This document shows positions 1 to 7,949 of a DNA stretch of 13,651 nt, in pieces (position 1 is the first letter of the stretch; each line of letters starts with the position of its first letter). The notes under the pieces were generated by a model. The model worked only from the letters and a program-made list of their open reading frames with translations. It ran no database searches and was not told the DNA's origin. This DNA comes from JBBRXJ01 sp038248505 (lineage in GTDB: Bacteria > Bacteroidota > Bacteroidia > Bacteroidales > JBBRXJ01): contig JBBRXJ010000087.1 in assembly GCA_038248505.1 (NCBI GenBank), positions 1 to 13,651 of the forward strand, read 5' to 3'. The position numbers and the translations under genes were made by a program.

Positions 1-1158
1 CACACCAGCCCAATAATCAGAGCTAAAGTAAAGTGTTTTAGAAGCATCATCAAAATAAGGGGTGATCTCATCACCAGGTGTATTTATTTTACGCCCAATA
101 TTATCAACGCGTAAAAAGCTACTATCTTTTATATCATATAAGCCATACCAAATATCATAGCCACCTTCGCTGCGCATGGGGCGGTTGGAGGAGAAGTATA
201 ATATTTCATTTTTCTTTTTATCAAGACCTACTGTAGGCATGGTACTGCTATACCCCTCAATATTAACAGGCGATTTGAGCTTTACTGGCGCACTCCAACC
301 ACTATCGGTTTTACTACTTTGGTATATCTGACAAATATTTTTACCCTCATCATTCATGCGGCACCAGGTGAAGTAGAAATTGCGGCCATTAGGTGAAATA
401 CAACCATTTGTAGTATGAGCATCGGGTCTATTAAAAGGAGCCACTAATTCGCCTTTGCCTTCCCATTTAATATCTTTTATGCGTTCAGCTGTATAAAAAC
501 GACGAACAGGTATTGTTACATTATCTGAATTGGGCTTAAAATACGGTACTGTATCAGCAGGCATTGCGCTATAAATAACTTTTGATTTGTCAATAAAGAC
601 AGGAGCCGCTTCAATGTAAGCCTTATTTATAGTGCCATCTAAATGATTAATGTCGTAATTGGCTGGCTTTTGTTTCATTTGAATAGCCATCTTCATCCCT
701 TCAATGCTGTAATCTATTTCTTTGCCGAGAGCCCTTCCGCGATAGTTCTTTTTAAATTGTTGCATTAGGGGTAGGGCTTCCTCATATTTACCTTGGCGCT
801 TAAGCATGTCTATATAATAGTAACCCGCTTCAGGATAGCTTCCGTTAGCACTATCTGCTACAATTTTATAAAAAGTAGCGGCATTTACATAATTGCGAGC
901 CTTCAGATTTAACTTCGCAACTTTATAAGCTATCTCATAGTTACCAGGCACTTTTTCAGTGTAGCGCGTGTAATATTTTATGGCAGTATATATATCCCCC
1001 TTTTCTTCTGCTGTCTCAGCAAATTTCAGAATCTTTTTTGCAGGGAGATATTTTAGTTGTCGTTCAAGTGCAGCCTCCGATTGGGCACTCACATTCAACA
1101 TCACTAGTAGGCCTACCAGGAGTATCGAAAAAAACTTTATTTTATTAGAATCTCTCAC
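1..1158 (-). CDS. TPR and PD40 beta-propeller periplasmic protein, PorE-like (3' end missing)
   Basis: 386 codons are visible and the frame is open to the left edge, so the C-terminus is missing. The protein starts with a short basic segment and a hydrophobic stretch ending in NVSAQ (residues 1-26), a plausible signal peptide. Residues about 40-140 are helical and TPR-like (for example AIKYYTRYTEKVPGNYEIAY and GKYEEALPLMQQF). From about residue 165 it becomes a WD40-like PD40 propeller, with SPNGRNFYF near 251, ILYFSSNRP near 318 followed by GGYDIWY, and LYFSSDYW at the end. TPR-PD40 proteins downstream of porP/sprF usually end in an OmpA peptidoglycan-binding domain, like the T9SS component PorE; that part would lie outside the window, so it is inference. 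No in-frame ATG precedes the signal peptide. GTG at 1158-1156 is the best start and overlaps the upstream PorP-like gene by 14 nt, which suggests translational coupling. A lipoprotein Cys is not seen. Confidence 0.85.
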   Translation of the reverse strand, partial: MRDSNKIKFFSILLVGLLVMLNVSAQSEAALERQLKYLPAKKILKFAETAEEKGDIYTAIKYYTRYTEKVPGNYEIAYKVAKLNLKARNYVNAATFYKIVADSANGSYPEAGYYYIDMLKRQGKYEEALPLMQQFKKNYRGRALGKEIDYSIEGMKMAIQMKQKPANYDINHLDGTINKAYIEAAPVFIDKSKVIYSAMPADTVPYFKPNSDNVTIPVRRFYTAERIKDIKWEGKGELVAPFNRPDAHTTNGCISPNGRNFYFTWCRMNDEGKNICQIYQSSKTDSGWSAPVKLKSPVNIEGYSSTMPTVGLDKKKNEILYFSSNRPMRSEGGYDIWYGLYDIKDSSFLRVDNIGRKINTPGDEITPYFDDASKTLYFSSDYWAGV

Positions 1159-2152
1159 AGGGTATAAAGAATTTTTTGATTTGTGTACTTATATCTCTAT
1201 AGATAATAGCCAATTCAATGCCACCAGGATTAGCATTGCTTGATTGCAAATCAGACATATTAATATCATAACTCAATCCAAAAGTCCAGTGCTGATAATT
1301 GCCCCCAACTAAAATAATCATAGCATCAAAGTTTTCGCGGGTATTGCGAGCATAAACGCCAGCAAATACCGAATTCTCTAAATAATTATTCGATAATACA
1401 TAAGTAAAACTAGAGCCAAAAACCATTTGGTTTACTTGGTTGTAGTTCATATATAGAAAATTAGGGGTAAGATATACTTTTTCAGAAGCTATAAGGTTGG
1501 TTCCTATATTTACCACTGCTCGAATAGGTAATTTGCTGTTATTATTAAAGAATGATTCATTGGGCATATTAACGTGAAATGCGCTAAACCCAATAAATGG
1601 AGCTATTTTGCCAAAATCGCCACTCCATCCAGCTCCTAAGTTGATATCTAGATACGATGCATTTTCAAGAAAACCTGTTTCAAATGAATTTTCGCTTGAT
1701 GAGAAATCACCTAGATCAGTCGAATACTGATTGTCAAATAATAAGTCTCCCTGATTTAAGCTCTTATTTACAAAGCCAGCCTGTAAGCCAAAATGTAGTG
1801 CATGTTTCTCAAAATCTTTATGATAAGCACCAGTTAAATAAATCTTATTGATTTTAAGACTGGCATTATTGGACCGGTCATTCAATATAATAAGACCACC
1901 AGTTAAATGATGCTGCTTGAGATAAATTTGTTTTTCACCACTAAGCGCAAAGGTAGAGTAGGGGGTAATAGATCCCCACTGGCGGCGCATATTATTATTA
2001 ATACGATAAGCCCCATTGAAATTGCCCGCATAAGCAGGGTTTAGCGTTTGAGGTGAAAAGTAAAACTGAGAGAAGTGAATATCTTGCCCTATCACAGGGT
2101 ATATTGAGATAAACAAACTAACCCAAATGTATGTAAACCACTTAATTTTCAA
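1145..2152 (-). CDS. PorP/SprF family type IX secretion outer-membrane protein
   Basis: A 335-residue protein with a signal peptide (residues 1-23, ending PVIGQ) and, directly after it, the family signature DIHFSQFYFSPQTLNPAYAG at 24-43. The rest alternates short hydrophobic and polar stretches as in an outer-membrane beta-barrel, including LTGGLIILND, GLQAGFVNKS, INLGAGWSGDF and WTFGLSYDINMSDL. Length and layout match the PorP/SprF family. In gliding Bacteroidota, SprF is needed to deliver the adhesin SprB, and genes of this family commonly sit beside giant proteins with type B C-terminal domains. That is the situation here: the giant PKD protein is divergent, 298 bp away. The start is TTG (2152-2150). 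An in-frame TAA lies seven codons upstream with no ATG or GTG between, and the first internal Met falls after the signature, so a non-ATG start is hard to avoid. The stop overlaps the GTG start of the next gene. The family assignment is strong; the exact partner is inferred. Confidence 0.93.
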   Translation of the reverse strand: MKIKWFTYIWVSLFISIYPVIGQDIHFSQFYFSPQTLNPAYAGNFNGAYRINNNMRRQWGSITPYSTFALSGEKQIYLKQHHLTGGLIILNDRSNNASLKINKIYLTGAYHKDFEKHALHFGLQAGFVNKSLNQGDLLFDNQYSTDLGDFSSSENSFETGFLENASYLDINLGAGWSGDFGKIAPFIGFSAFHVNMPNESFFNNNSKLPIRAVVNIGTNLIASEKVYLTPNFLYMNYNQVNQMVFGSSFTYVLSNNYLENSVFAGVYARNTRENFDAMIILVGGNYQHWTFGLSYDINMSDLQSSNANPGGIELAIIYRDISTQIKKFFIPCERF

Positions 2153-2206
2153 TAGTTTTAATTTTAAGGTTTAACATGCTTTCGCTGAATCCTTTTAGTA
2201 GCTGTG

Positions 2207-2214
2207 CAAATATA
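2207..2214 (-). promoter_or_regulatory. Putative -7 box for the PorP-like/PD40 operon
   Basis: Read on the minus strand this is TATATTTG, an exact match to the Bacteroidota -7 consensus TAnnTTTG. Transcription would begin roughly 7 nt further on, leaving a leader of about 45-50 nt before the TTG start at 2152. No good TTG -33 element is visible at the usual spacing, so the call rests on the -7 box and its position. Confidence 0.45.
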
Positions 2215-2248
2215 ATAATATATTTATGAAAATATTATAATAGTTTAG

Positions 2249-2256
2249 TATTTTTG
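2249..2256 (+). promoter_or_regulatory. Putative -7 box for the giant PKD protein gene
   Basis: TATTTTTG matches TAnnTTTG. About 20 nt upstream, 2226-2228 reads ATG, one mismatch from the TTG -33 element. It lies some 35 bp from the minus-strand -7 box, so the two promoters are back to back. Starting here, the transcript would carry an unusually long leader of nearly 190 nt before the ATG at 2451. A weaker alternative closer to the gene is the TATTTTG around 2347-2353. Confidence 0.35.
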
Positions 2257-2308
2257 CCTTGCTGTAATACCTGTAAAGGTTTTTGCTTCTGATAATTAAA
2301 ATATATAA

Positions 2309-2398
2309 ACCCTTAACAGAATTATTTTTCAGCCTTAATAATACACTATTTTGCCTTCTTTTTTTTATTGAACTAAGGGTATGTAAGCACTTAAGGGT
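2309..2398. repeat. Three copies of the heptamer TAAGGGT in the leader of the giant gene
   Basis: TAAGGGT occurs at 2374-2380 and 2392-2398, with 18 bp between starts, and inverted (ACCCTTA) at 2309-2315. The outer pair extends to 8 bp (ACCCTTAA at 2309-2316 against TTAAGGGT at 2391-2398) and could close a large loop in the leader RNA. The arrangement also fits protein-binding sites. No function can be assigned from sequence. Confidence 0.4.
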
Positions 2399-2450
2399 GT
2401 TATATGGTGAGCCAATAAGTATTCAAATATTAAACCTAAATCTTTAAACT

Positions 2451-5400
2451 ATGAAACCCACATGTACACTTTCTCTTAACAGAAACACAGATGAAAATAG
2501 CTCCATGCATGTTGATCAGGTTCCTGACCAAACACATGTGGATTCCGTTAAACCTTTTAAAAATAATTATTTACGGATGAAATATAAAATGCAAATTCTT
2601 TCTGCGCTATTTTTCTTTACTTGTATGTTTAACCTTATGGGGCAACGACCCACTGCGGTTATTACTCTTGATACTACCAGAGGATGCGAAGGCTTAAAAG
2701 TTTGCTATTCGGCAGCTAGTTCAAAAGCAGTATCGGCTTCGCAAGCTATAACAAAGTATTATTGGGATTTTGGTGACGGTGATACCAGTATGCGGAAAAC
2801 GGGTTGTAAGAATTTTAATCTCTCATCGCTTCCAGCATCTGGTTGGAGAATTCGTTTAAAAGTAGTAGATAAAAAGAATATTGCAAGCTATTATGTATAC
2901 AAAACAGTACATGTTTCAAAGCAACCAATAGCTTCCTTTACACCAGCAGGTCCAGTTGTTATTTGTGATGGTAGTGAAACTATTGCTTTTGTTAATACAT
3001 CAACAAGTCCATCGGGTCATTTGTTTAAAAAGAAATCTACTTGGACATTTGGTGATGGAACAACAAGTACTTTGAAAAACCCTAGTCATTTATATAATGT
3101 AAAAGGGGATTTTTTTGTTAATATGACCATAACCGATACAAACTTTTGTAAAAGCGCAGCTACACCTATAAAGGTAAGTGTTGATAATGTTACATCTACC
3201 ATAAATGGGCCAGATACTGTTTGCGCTAATACTCCTATTTCTTTCACAAGTACCACCGTTGGGGCATCTATTTTTATTTGGAATATTGAAGGTCTATCCT
3301 ATTCGGGTTCAACAGCTACACACTCCTTTATTTCCCCGGGTCCTCAAGATGTTATTTTATTTGCATTAAATGCTGATGGATCATGTAGTGCTAGTCCAAT
3401 ACATCACCTTGAGGTAGATATGCCCACAGCATCTGGGGTTACAAGTACTACATGGGTGTGCAGAATGCCAGAAACGGTATCTTTTTTTGATAATTCATCG
3501 TCTATCTCCTCTATTAAAAAATGGAATTGGTCATTTTATTCTGGTAGTGAAATCTTAGGCACCAGTACTTTAAAAGATCCAATATATATTTTTAATAAAA
3601 AACCGCCTAAGGGGAATTCATTTTTAATTGCGCAGCTTGAGGTAGAGTCTAAATTTGGTTGCAAGTCAGATCCATCCTTACCAATTTCAATTGAATATAG
3701 ATATAATGAAGTGTCAATTTATGCTGACACATTGGAGGATAGATGTATTCCTACGAATGATACGGGTAAACTAGAAATCATAAAATGGGTGGATGCACCC
3801 TTTACCAAAAGTCGAATTACGCAGTATTGGTGGGAGTATTATAAGCAGACAAGTCCTAACAAGATGGATATGTTAATATTAGACACTATACATTTAGTTG
3901 ATAGTATGGATAAAAAAGCGTTTACATTAACAACTATTGATACGGTGTATAATATATTCTGTATTCGTGATGCTCTTTGTGGCGTGGCTTGTAGTGATAC
4001 AGGAAAAACTTTTGTTGTTCCGGGTGATACTATGACTCCTAATTTTATGATTGATGAGCTTAAATATGCTGATACAACATCTATTTTTGACTTATGTATT
4101 GGTAGTAAGCATTACTTTAGAGATACCTCTAAATATTATCCAGGTGGTGGCGCAGAGAAACCAAAACCTAAATATGATGAGCGTTGGAGCTTTCATTGGT
4201 ATTATGGGAATGGACCCGAAAAAGACTTTTTAAATCCTTTGTATTCAAATTTCAGACCCAATGCTACTAAGCAGGATACCACAAAGTGGCAGACATCGTA
4301 TGAATACATTAAAGACACTCTTATAAAAGGATTAGATACGTTGATTTATCCGCTTAATTCAGCTACTAATAAACATGTATATTATTATGTTCGTTTTAAT
4401 GGTTGTTCAAGTGATACCATATTTAGAAGAGCTAAGCTAAATGGACCATTTGGTATTTTTGACTCCATTGTAATAGACCCAGCAAGCCCATATATATATT
4501 GGTTTTATGCAAAAGTGTTTAATTGCAATAGCGTAAAACTGTTTTTTGGTGACGGAAAAGATACTACTATTAGTTATGGTAGTGTTAAAGTTGTTGATAC
4601 TATTGGTAAAATGAAACCAACGCATACTCGTATTTCACATAAATACGCAGCCACAAAATGCAATCCCGCAGTTTCACCCGGTTGCGGCAGCCTGATAGAT
4701 ACGGTTCCGTATAAAAACATAAACATGCTTGTTACGAATAGCATGGCCCCAGTCTCCTGCAATGCATATAGGGATACCTTACGAATATGGAATGGAAGCG
4801 TTCTTGATACCTTTGAGCTGCATGTTCACGCAAAAATTACACCCACATTTACGGTTCACAAAAATCACCATGATTCGACCATTACTGATAAGATCTATTG
4901 TGATGATACTTCTTTTGTTTTACATAGTGCAACTAGTTATTCACGAAATTATTATTGGAAACTCAAGCCTAGTTCTGATTTTTCACCAAAAGTATTAGGC
5001 GGAAACTCATGGAATGATGTATTAGAAACCTCCTTAAAGGATTTACCTTTTAAACATATTGCAACAGGCACTACAGATTCAATACTCGAACGTGGTATAT
5101 TTAGTGTAACGCATACGGTTGAAGCGCTCGCTCCTGCAGCTTATTATAAAACAGACTATAAGAATGCATCCAATCGCATACGATATGTAAAAGATTCGGT
5201 GGTTAAAAATAATATGCTTCGAATATTTAAGCCCTATCCCCATTTTAAGGTTAATGACTTTAAAGCATGTGTTCGACAAGAACTTATTTTTGATACGCTT
5301 AAAACTTCGGGCTCTATTCCTGATACAGCCTATGTACATTGGACTATGAATTACAATGATGGTAGCGCCAATGAAACACATTACTTACCCTATACAAACT

Positions 5401-7589
5401 TTAAACACAAATACCAAGATCGTTTTTATGTAGTTCCTACAATGAACATAAAAGACGTTTTAGGATGTGAAGCAACACGTAGTCTTCGTAAACCTTTCGA
5501 TACAGGCGATCGCTTACGCTTAAGTAATTTGGATGATACCATTTTGGTTACTAAGCCGTACACCAATTTTATGATTGATACCAATTCATATTATCGCAAT
5601 CACCTTTGCCAAAATGATACGGTACGTGAATTTAACGATTATACTACATTATGGCCAATATCGCCTGATAATATAAAAGATACATTATATCTTAAAAAAC
5701 GATATACATGGATGTTTGGTGATGGTTCTGGAGATACGAGTAATGCTGAAGTTCCTAAGAAATTATATCCAGGCTACGGTCAGCGTTTTATTTCACTGAA
5801 AGTAACTTATATTAATATTGGTCAGTGCGATTCAACTATAGGGGATATATTTACGGTACACCCGCAACCTCACCCTCGCGTTTTTAGCACTGATACTATC
5901 GTTGCTTGTTATCCTACGCCCTCTTTATTATTTCAAAATTTGACCTATTCTAAAGATATTGTTGATAGTTGTAGTTGGGAATTTGGAGATAACACATCAC
6001 CACTTATTATTAGCAGTACCAATAATGTGTTCCATTCCTTTGCTGTTGCGGGTAAGTATAATATTTGGCTGAGAGCAATGACGAAATATGGATGTTGGAA
6101 AGATACCATTCAAAATAAATACATTAAAGTTAGAGGTCCTGAAGTTGCTATAACAGCACCTACAGCGATATGTAAACAGGATAGTGCAGCATTCACTTTT
6201 ACCCAGTATGGTAAGATTAATAATATGAGTTGGTATTTTGATGTTGATAGTGATTTTAATCCGCTTAATAAGGAGAGAGATACTATGTATGTGCCATTTT
6301 GGAATCCTGCAAAATTAACCTTCAAACACAAATATGATACAGCATACAACCATGCTTGGTATATTGCAATATCTGATAGTTTTGGATGTACCGTATATTA
6401 TCCGAGTGATCAGCCAGGAGTCGCCTCTTCTTTATGGCCCCCAAAACCAGGGAATGTTTATGTGTATCCGCTTGAAGCAGCCTTTATTCAGTTAGATACA
6501 GCATGTGGAGCAGGCGATACGGTGCATTTTGCAAATACCTCACCAGGTGTTGATAATTCAGAGTGGTATTTTGAAAATGATTTTGGCATATTTGATCCAG
6601 CTGTTATAAAATCAGGTGGAGATACTACCGCTGAGTACTCTTTTAATCTGTATAAAAAATATCAGGTAAAACTTATTGTTACTGATTTTAATGGTTGTTT
6701 TGATCAGGTATCAAAATTTATCAGGGTTCATCCTGCACCACCAATTAGTGTAAGCGTTCTGAATTCATTGGTTTGTCCGGATGCCTCCGATTCGCTATTT
6801 GCTAATTATGATGTGGGTTATAGATATCAATGGTCGCCCTCTAATTTATTTAGCAATTCAACTGCGGCACGAACTACCGCTAGAGTTCCATCAGTGACAG
6901 ATTTTATGTTGACTTTAACCAATGACACTACAAGTTGCTACAGCAAGGATACGGTGAGGGTTAATACACAAGGCTATGTTGATATTGCTTTTCTTGCATT
7001 CAAGAACGGTGAGAGAGTTGACCCTAAAGTGAATATGGGTGATTCGGTATTACTGCTTACCTATATTAATGCAGCAGGAGTACCAATAGATGATTTAATA
7101 ACAAGTTTGCCTATAAAAACATATCGTAATTATGTAATCGCTTATGCTATCTCGAACCAACGTGTAGATACTATACAATGGGAGAATGCATTTACCACGG
7201 CTGATGGTCGTGTATTATTGCAACCTACGCAAACAGCCGATTATAAAGCATATGCAACAGACACATTAGGTTGTAAAGCATCTGAAGCATTTCTTACCAT
7301 TGATGTTGCAGCAGGTACTGCAGTTATGGCAAGCGCTTTTACCCCCAATGGCGATGGCATAAATGATGTGTTGAGAGTGCAGGGTAGAGGTATTAAGCAG
7401 CTTATAAAATTCAGTATATATAACCGTTGGGGACAACTTATGTTTGAAACCGCAGATATAAATATTGGTTGGGATGGAAACTACCAAGGCAAACTTCAGG
7501 TTATTGATAGCTACATTTATAATATAGAGGTAGAATCACTTGATGGTACAGTGGTTAAGCGTGAGGGATCATTTAGTTTGTTGAGATAA
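2451..7589 (+). CDS. Giant PKD/Ig-like surface protein with type B T9SS C-terminal domain (SprB-like adhesin candidate)
   Basis: A 1712-residue secreted protein. The signal-peptide-like core starts only at residue 43 (MKYKMQILSALFFFTCMFNL), so translation may really begin at ATG 2577; the ATG at 2451 adds 42 hydrophilic residues. Clear PKD motifs are WDFGDG (W105), WTFGDG with NPSHLY (W198), WMFGDG (W1087) and WEFGD (W1176). Degenerate or Ig-like copies centre on W277, W358/W360, W583 (WYYGNG), FFGDG near 700, W964, W1261, W1372 and W1461. The C-terminus from A1629 (AFTPNGDGINDV, then YNRWGQLMFET, GWDGNYQGK, DSYIYNIEV) is a typical gliding-motility-associated CHU_C/type B T9SS signal of about 84 residues. 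Such proteins are exported through the T9SS and sit on the cell surface or are released, acting in adhesion, gliding or matrix. The divergent PorP/SprF-like gene supports this. Residues about 430-1080 have no domain I recognise clearly. Gliding itself cannot be inferred. Confidence 0.92.
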   Translation: MKPTCTLSLNRNTDENSSMHVDQVPDQTHVDSVKPFKNNYLRMKYKMQILSALFFFTCMFNLMGQRPTAVITLDTTRGCEGLKVCYSAASSKAVSASQAITKYYWDFGDGDTSMRKTGCKNFNLSSLPASGWRIRLKVVDKKNIASYYVYKTVHVSKQPIASFTPAGPVVICDGSETIAFVNTSTSPSGHLFKKKSTWTFGDGTTSTLKNPSHLYNVKGDFFVNMTITDTNFCKSAATPIKVSVDNVTSTINGPDTVCANTPISFTSTTVGASIFIWNIEGLSYSGSTATHSFISPGPQDVILFALNADGSCSASPIHHLEVDMPTASGVTSTTWVCRMPETVSFFDNSSSISSIKKWNWSFYSGSEILGTSTLKDPIYIFNKKPPKGNSFLIAQLEVESKFGCKSDPSLPISIEYRYNEVSIYADTLEDRCIPTNDTGKLEIIKWVDAPFTKSRITQYWWEYYKQTSPNKMDMLILDTIHLVDSMDKKAFTLTTIDTVYNIFCIRDALCGVACSDTGKTFVVPGDTMTPNFMIDELKYADTTSIFDLCIGSKHYFRDTSKYYPGGGAEKPKPKYDERWSFHWYYGNGPEKDFLNPLYSNFRPNATKQDTTKWQTSYEYIKDTLIKGLDTLIYPLNSATNKHVYYYVRFNGCSSDTIFRRAKLNGPFGIFDSIVIDPASPYIYWFYAKVFNCNSVKLFFGDGKDTTISYGSVKVVDTIGKMKPTHTRISHKYAATKCNPAVSPGCGSLIDTVPYKNINMLVTNSMAPVSCNAYRDTLRIWNGSVLDTFELHVHAKITPTFTVHKNHHDSTITDKIYCDDTSFVLHSATSYSRNYYWKLKPSSDFSPKVLGGNSWNDVLETSLKDLPFKHIATGTTDSILERGIFSVTHTVEALAPAAYYKTDYKNASNRIRYVKDSVVKNNMLRIFKPYPHFKVNDFKACVRQELIFDTLKTSGSIPDTAYVHWTMNYNDGSANETHYLPYTNFKHKYQDRFYVVPTMNIKDVLGCEATRSLRKPFDTGDRLRLSNLDDTILVTKPYTNFMIDTNSYYRNHLCQNDTVREFNDYTTLWPISPDNIKDTLYLKKRYTWMFGDGSGDTSNAEVPKKLYPGYGQRFISLKVTYINIGQCDSTIGDIFTVHPQPHPRVFSTDTIVACYPTPSLLFQNLTYSKDIVDSCSWEFGDNTSPLIISSTNNVFHSFAVAGKYNIWLRAMTKYGCWKDTIQNKYIKVRGPEVAITAPTAICKQDSAAFTFTQYGKINNMSWYFDVDSDFNPLNKERDTMYVPFWNPAKLTFKHKYDTAYNHAWYIAISDSFGCTVYYPSDQPGVASSLWPPKPGNVYVYPLEAAFIQLDTACGAGDTVHFANTSPGVDNSEWYFENDFGIFDPAVIKSGGDTTAEYSFNLYKKYQVKLIVTDFNGCFDQVSKFIRVHPAPPISVSVLNSLVCPDASDSLFANYDVGYRYQWSPSNLFSNSTAARTTARVPSVTDFMLTLTNDTTSCYSKDTVRVNTQGYVDIAFLAFKNGERVDPKVNMGDSVLLLTYINAAGVPIDDLITSLPIKTYRNYVIAYAISNQRVDTIQWENAFTTADGRVLLQPTQTADYKAYATDTLGCKASEAFLTIDVAAGTAVMASAFTPNGDGINDVLRVQGRGIKQLIKFSIYNRWGQLMFETADINIGWDGNYQGKLQVIDSYIYNIEVESLDGTVVKREGSFSLLR

Positions 7590-7632
7590 TATAATTATTG
7601 TCAGGCTGCGATTTTGTGTCGCATTCTGAATT

Positions 7633-7668
7633 AAAAAATCCGATGGTAGCAATGCCATCGGATTTTTT
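7633..7668 (+). terminator. Strong intrinsic terminator after the giant PKD protein gene
   Basis: A perfect 14-bp stem (7633-7646 with 7655-7668) closes an 8-nt loop. The GC-rich part CCGATGG/CCATCGG is flanked by six A on the left and six T on the right. It starts 44 bp after the stop codon. The A/T tails make it able to work in both directions, but only the plus-strand gene has an obvious need for it. Confidence 0.85.
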
Positions 7669-7949
7669 GTTTTGCTATTTGTTTACTAGTCAGCTTGCGA
7701 TTCAGAGTTGTGATCTGTTTTTGTTATGCATTGGCTGACTTGCTAATACTAAGACAATCAGCAGTATGCTATAATCAATACGTACTCAAAAGGTGTTGAA
7801 AACTATATCATTATTTTAGTTTAAATAATAGTTTTTAGCCTCTCTTTTTAACTATATTTGAATTGCTGTAAATAATATTAATTATTGATTATCAGCTACT
7901 TGCGATTGGTTGTTTTATTAAAATGTAAATACAAAAAAGAAGATAAGAA
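7669..7949. other. Non-coding spacer upstream of gyrB
   Basis: This AT-rich spacer has no plausible gene on either strand. It holds a weak 7-bp inverted repeat (AGTCAGC at 7688-7694, GCTGACT at 7734-7740) and the gyrB promoter candidate at 7853-7860. No riboswitch or other conserved RNA was recognised. Confidence 0.6.
7853..7860 (+). promoter_or_regulatory. Putative -7 box of the gyrB promoter
   Basis: TATATTTG matches the Bacteroidota consensus TAnnTTTG exactly. The -33 region is only T-rich (GTTTTTAG at 7831-7838), not a clear TTG. The expected leader is about 80 nt, ending at the ATG at 7950. Confidence 0.5.

Noticed and set aside
4051..6349. Several 60-100 residue open frames on both strands inside the giant gene
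   Set aside because: They overlap a clearly coding frame, lack family signatures or signals, and are shadows of the main reading frame.
7607..7623. Small hairpin TGCGA/TCGCA just before the main terminator
   Set aside because: Only 5 bp and without a T tail; the 14-bp hairpin at 7633-7668 explains termination.
7688..7740. 7-bp inverted repeat AGTCAGC/GCTGACT in the gyrB spacer
   Set aside because: Short arms with 39 nt between them; this is expected by chance in a spacer of this length.
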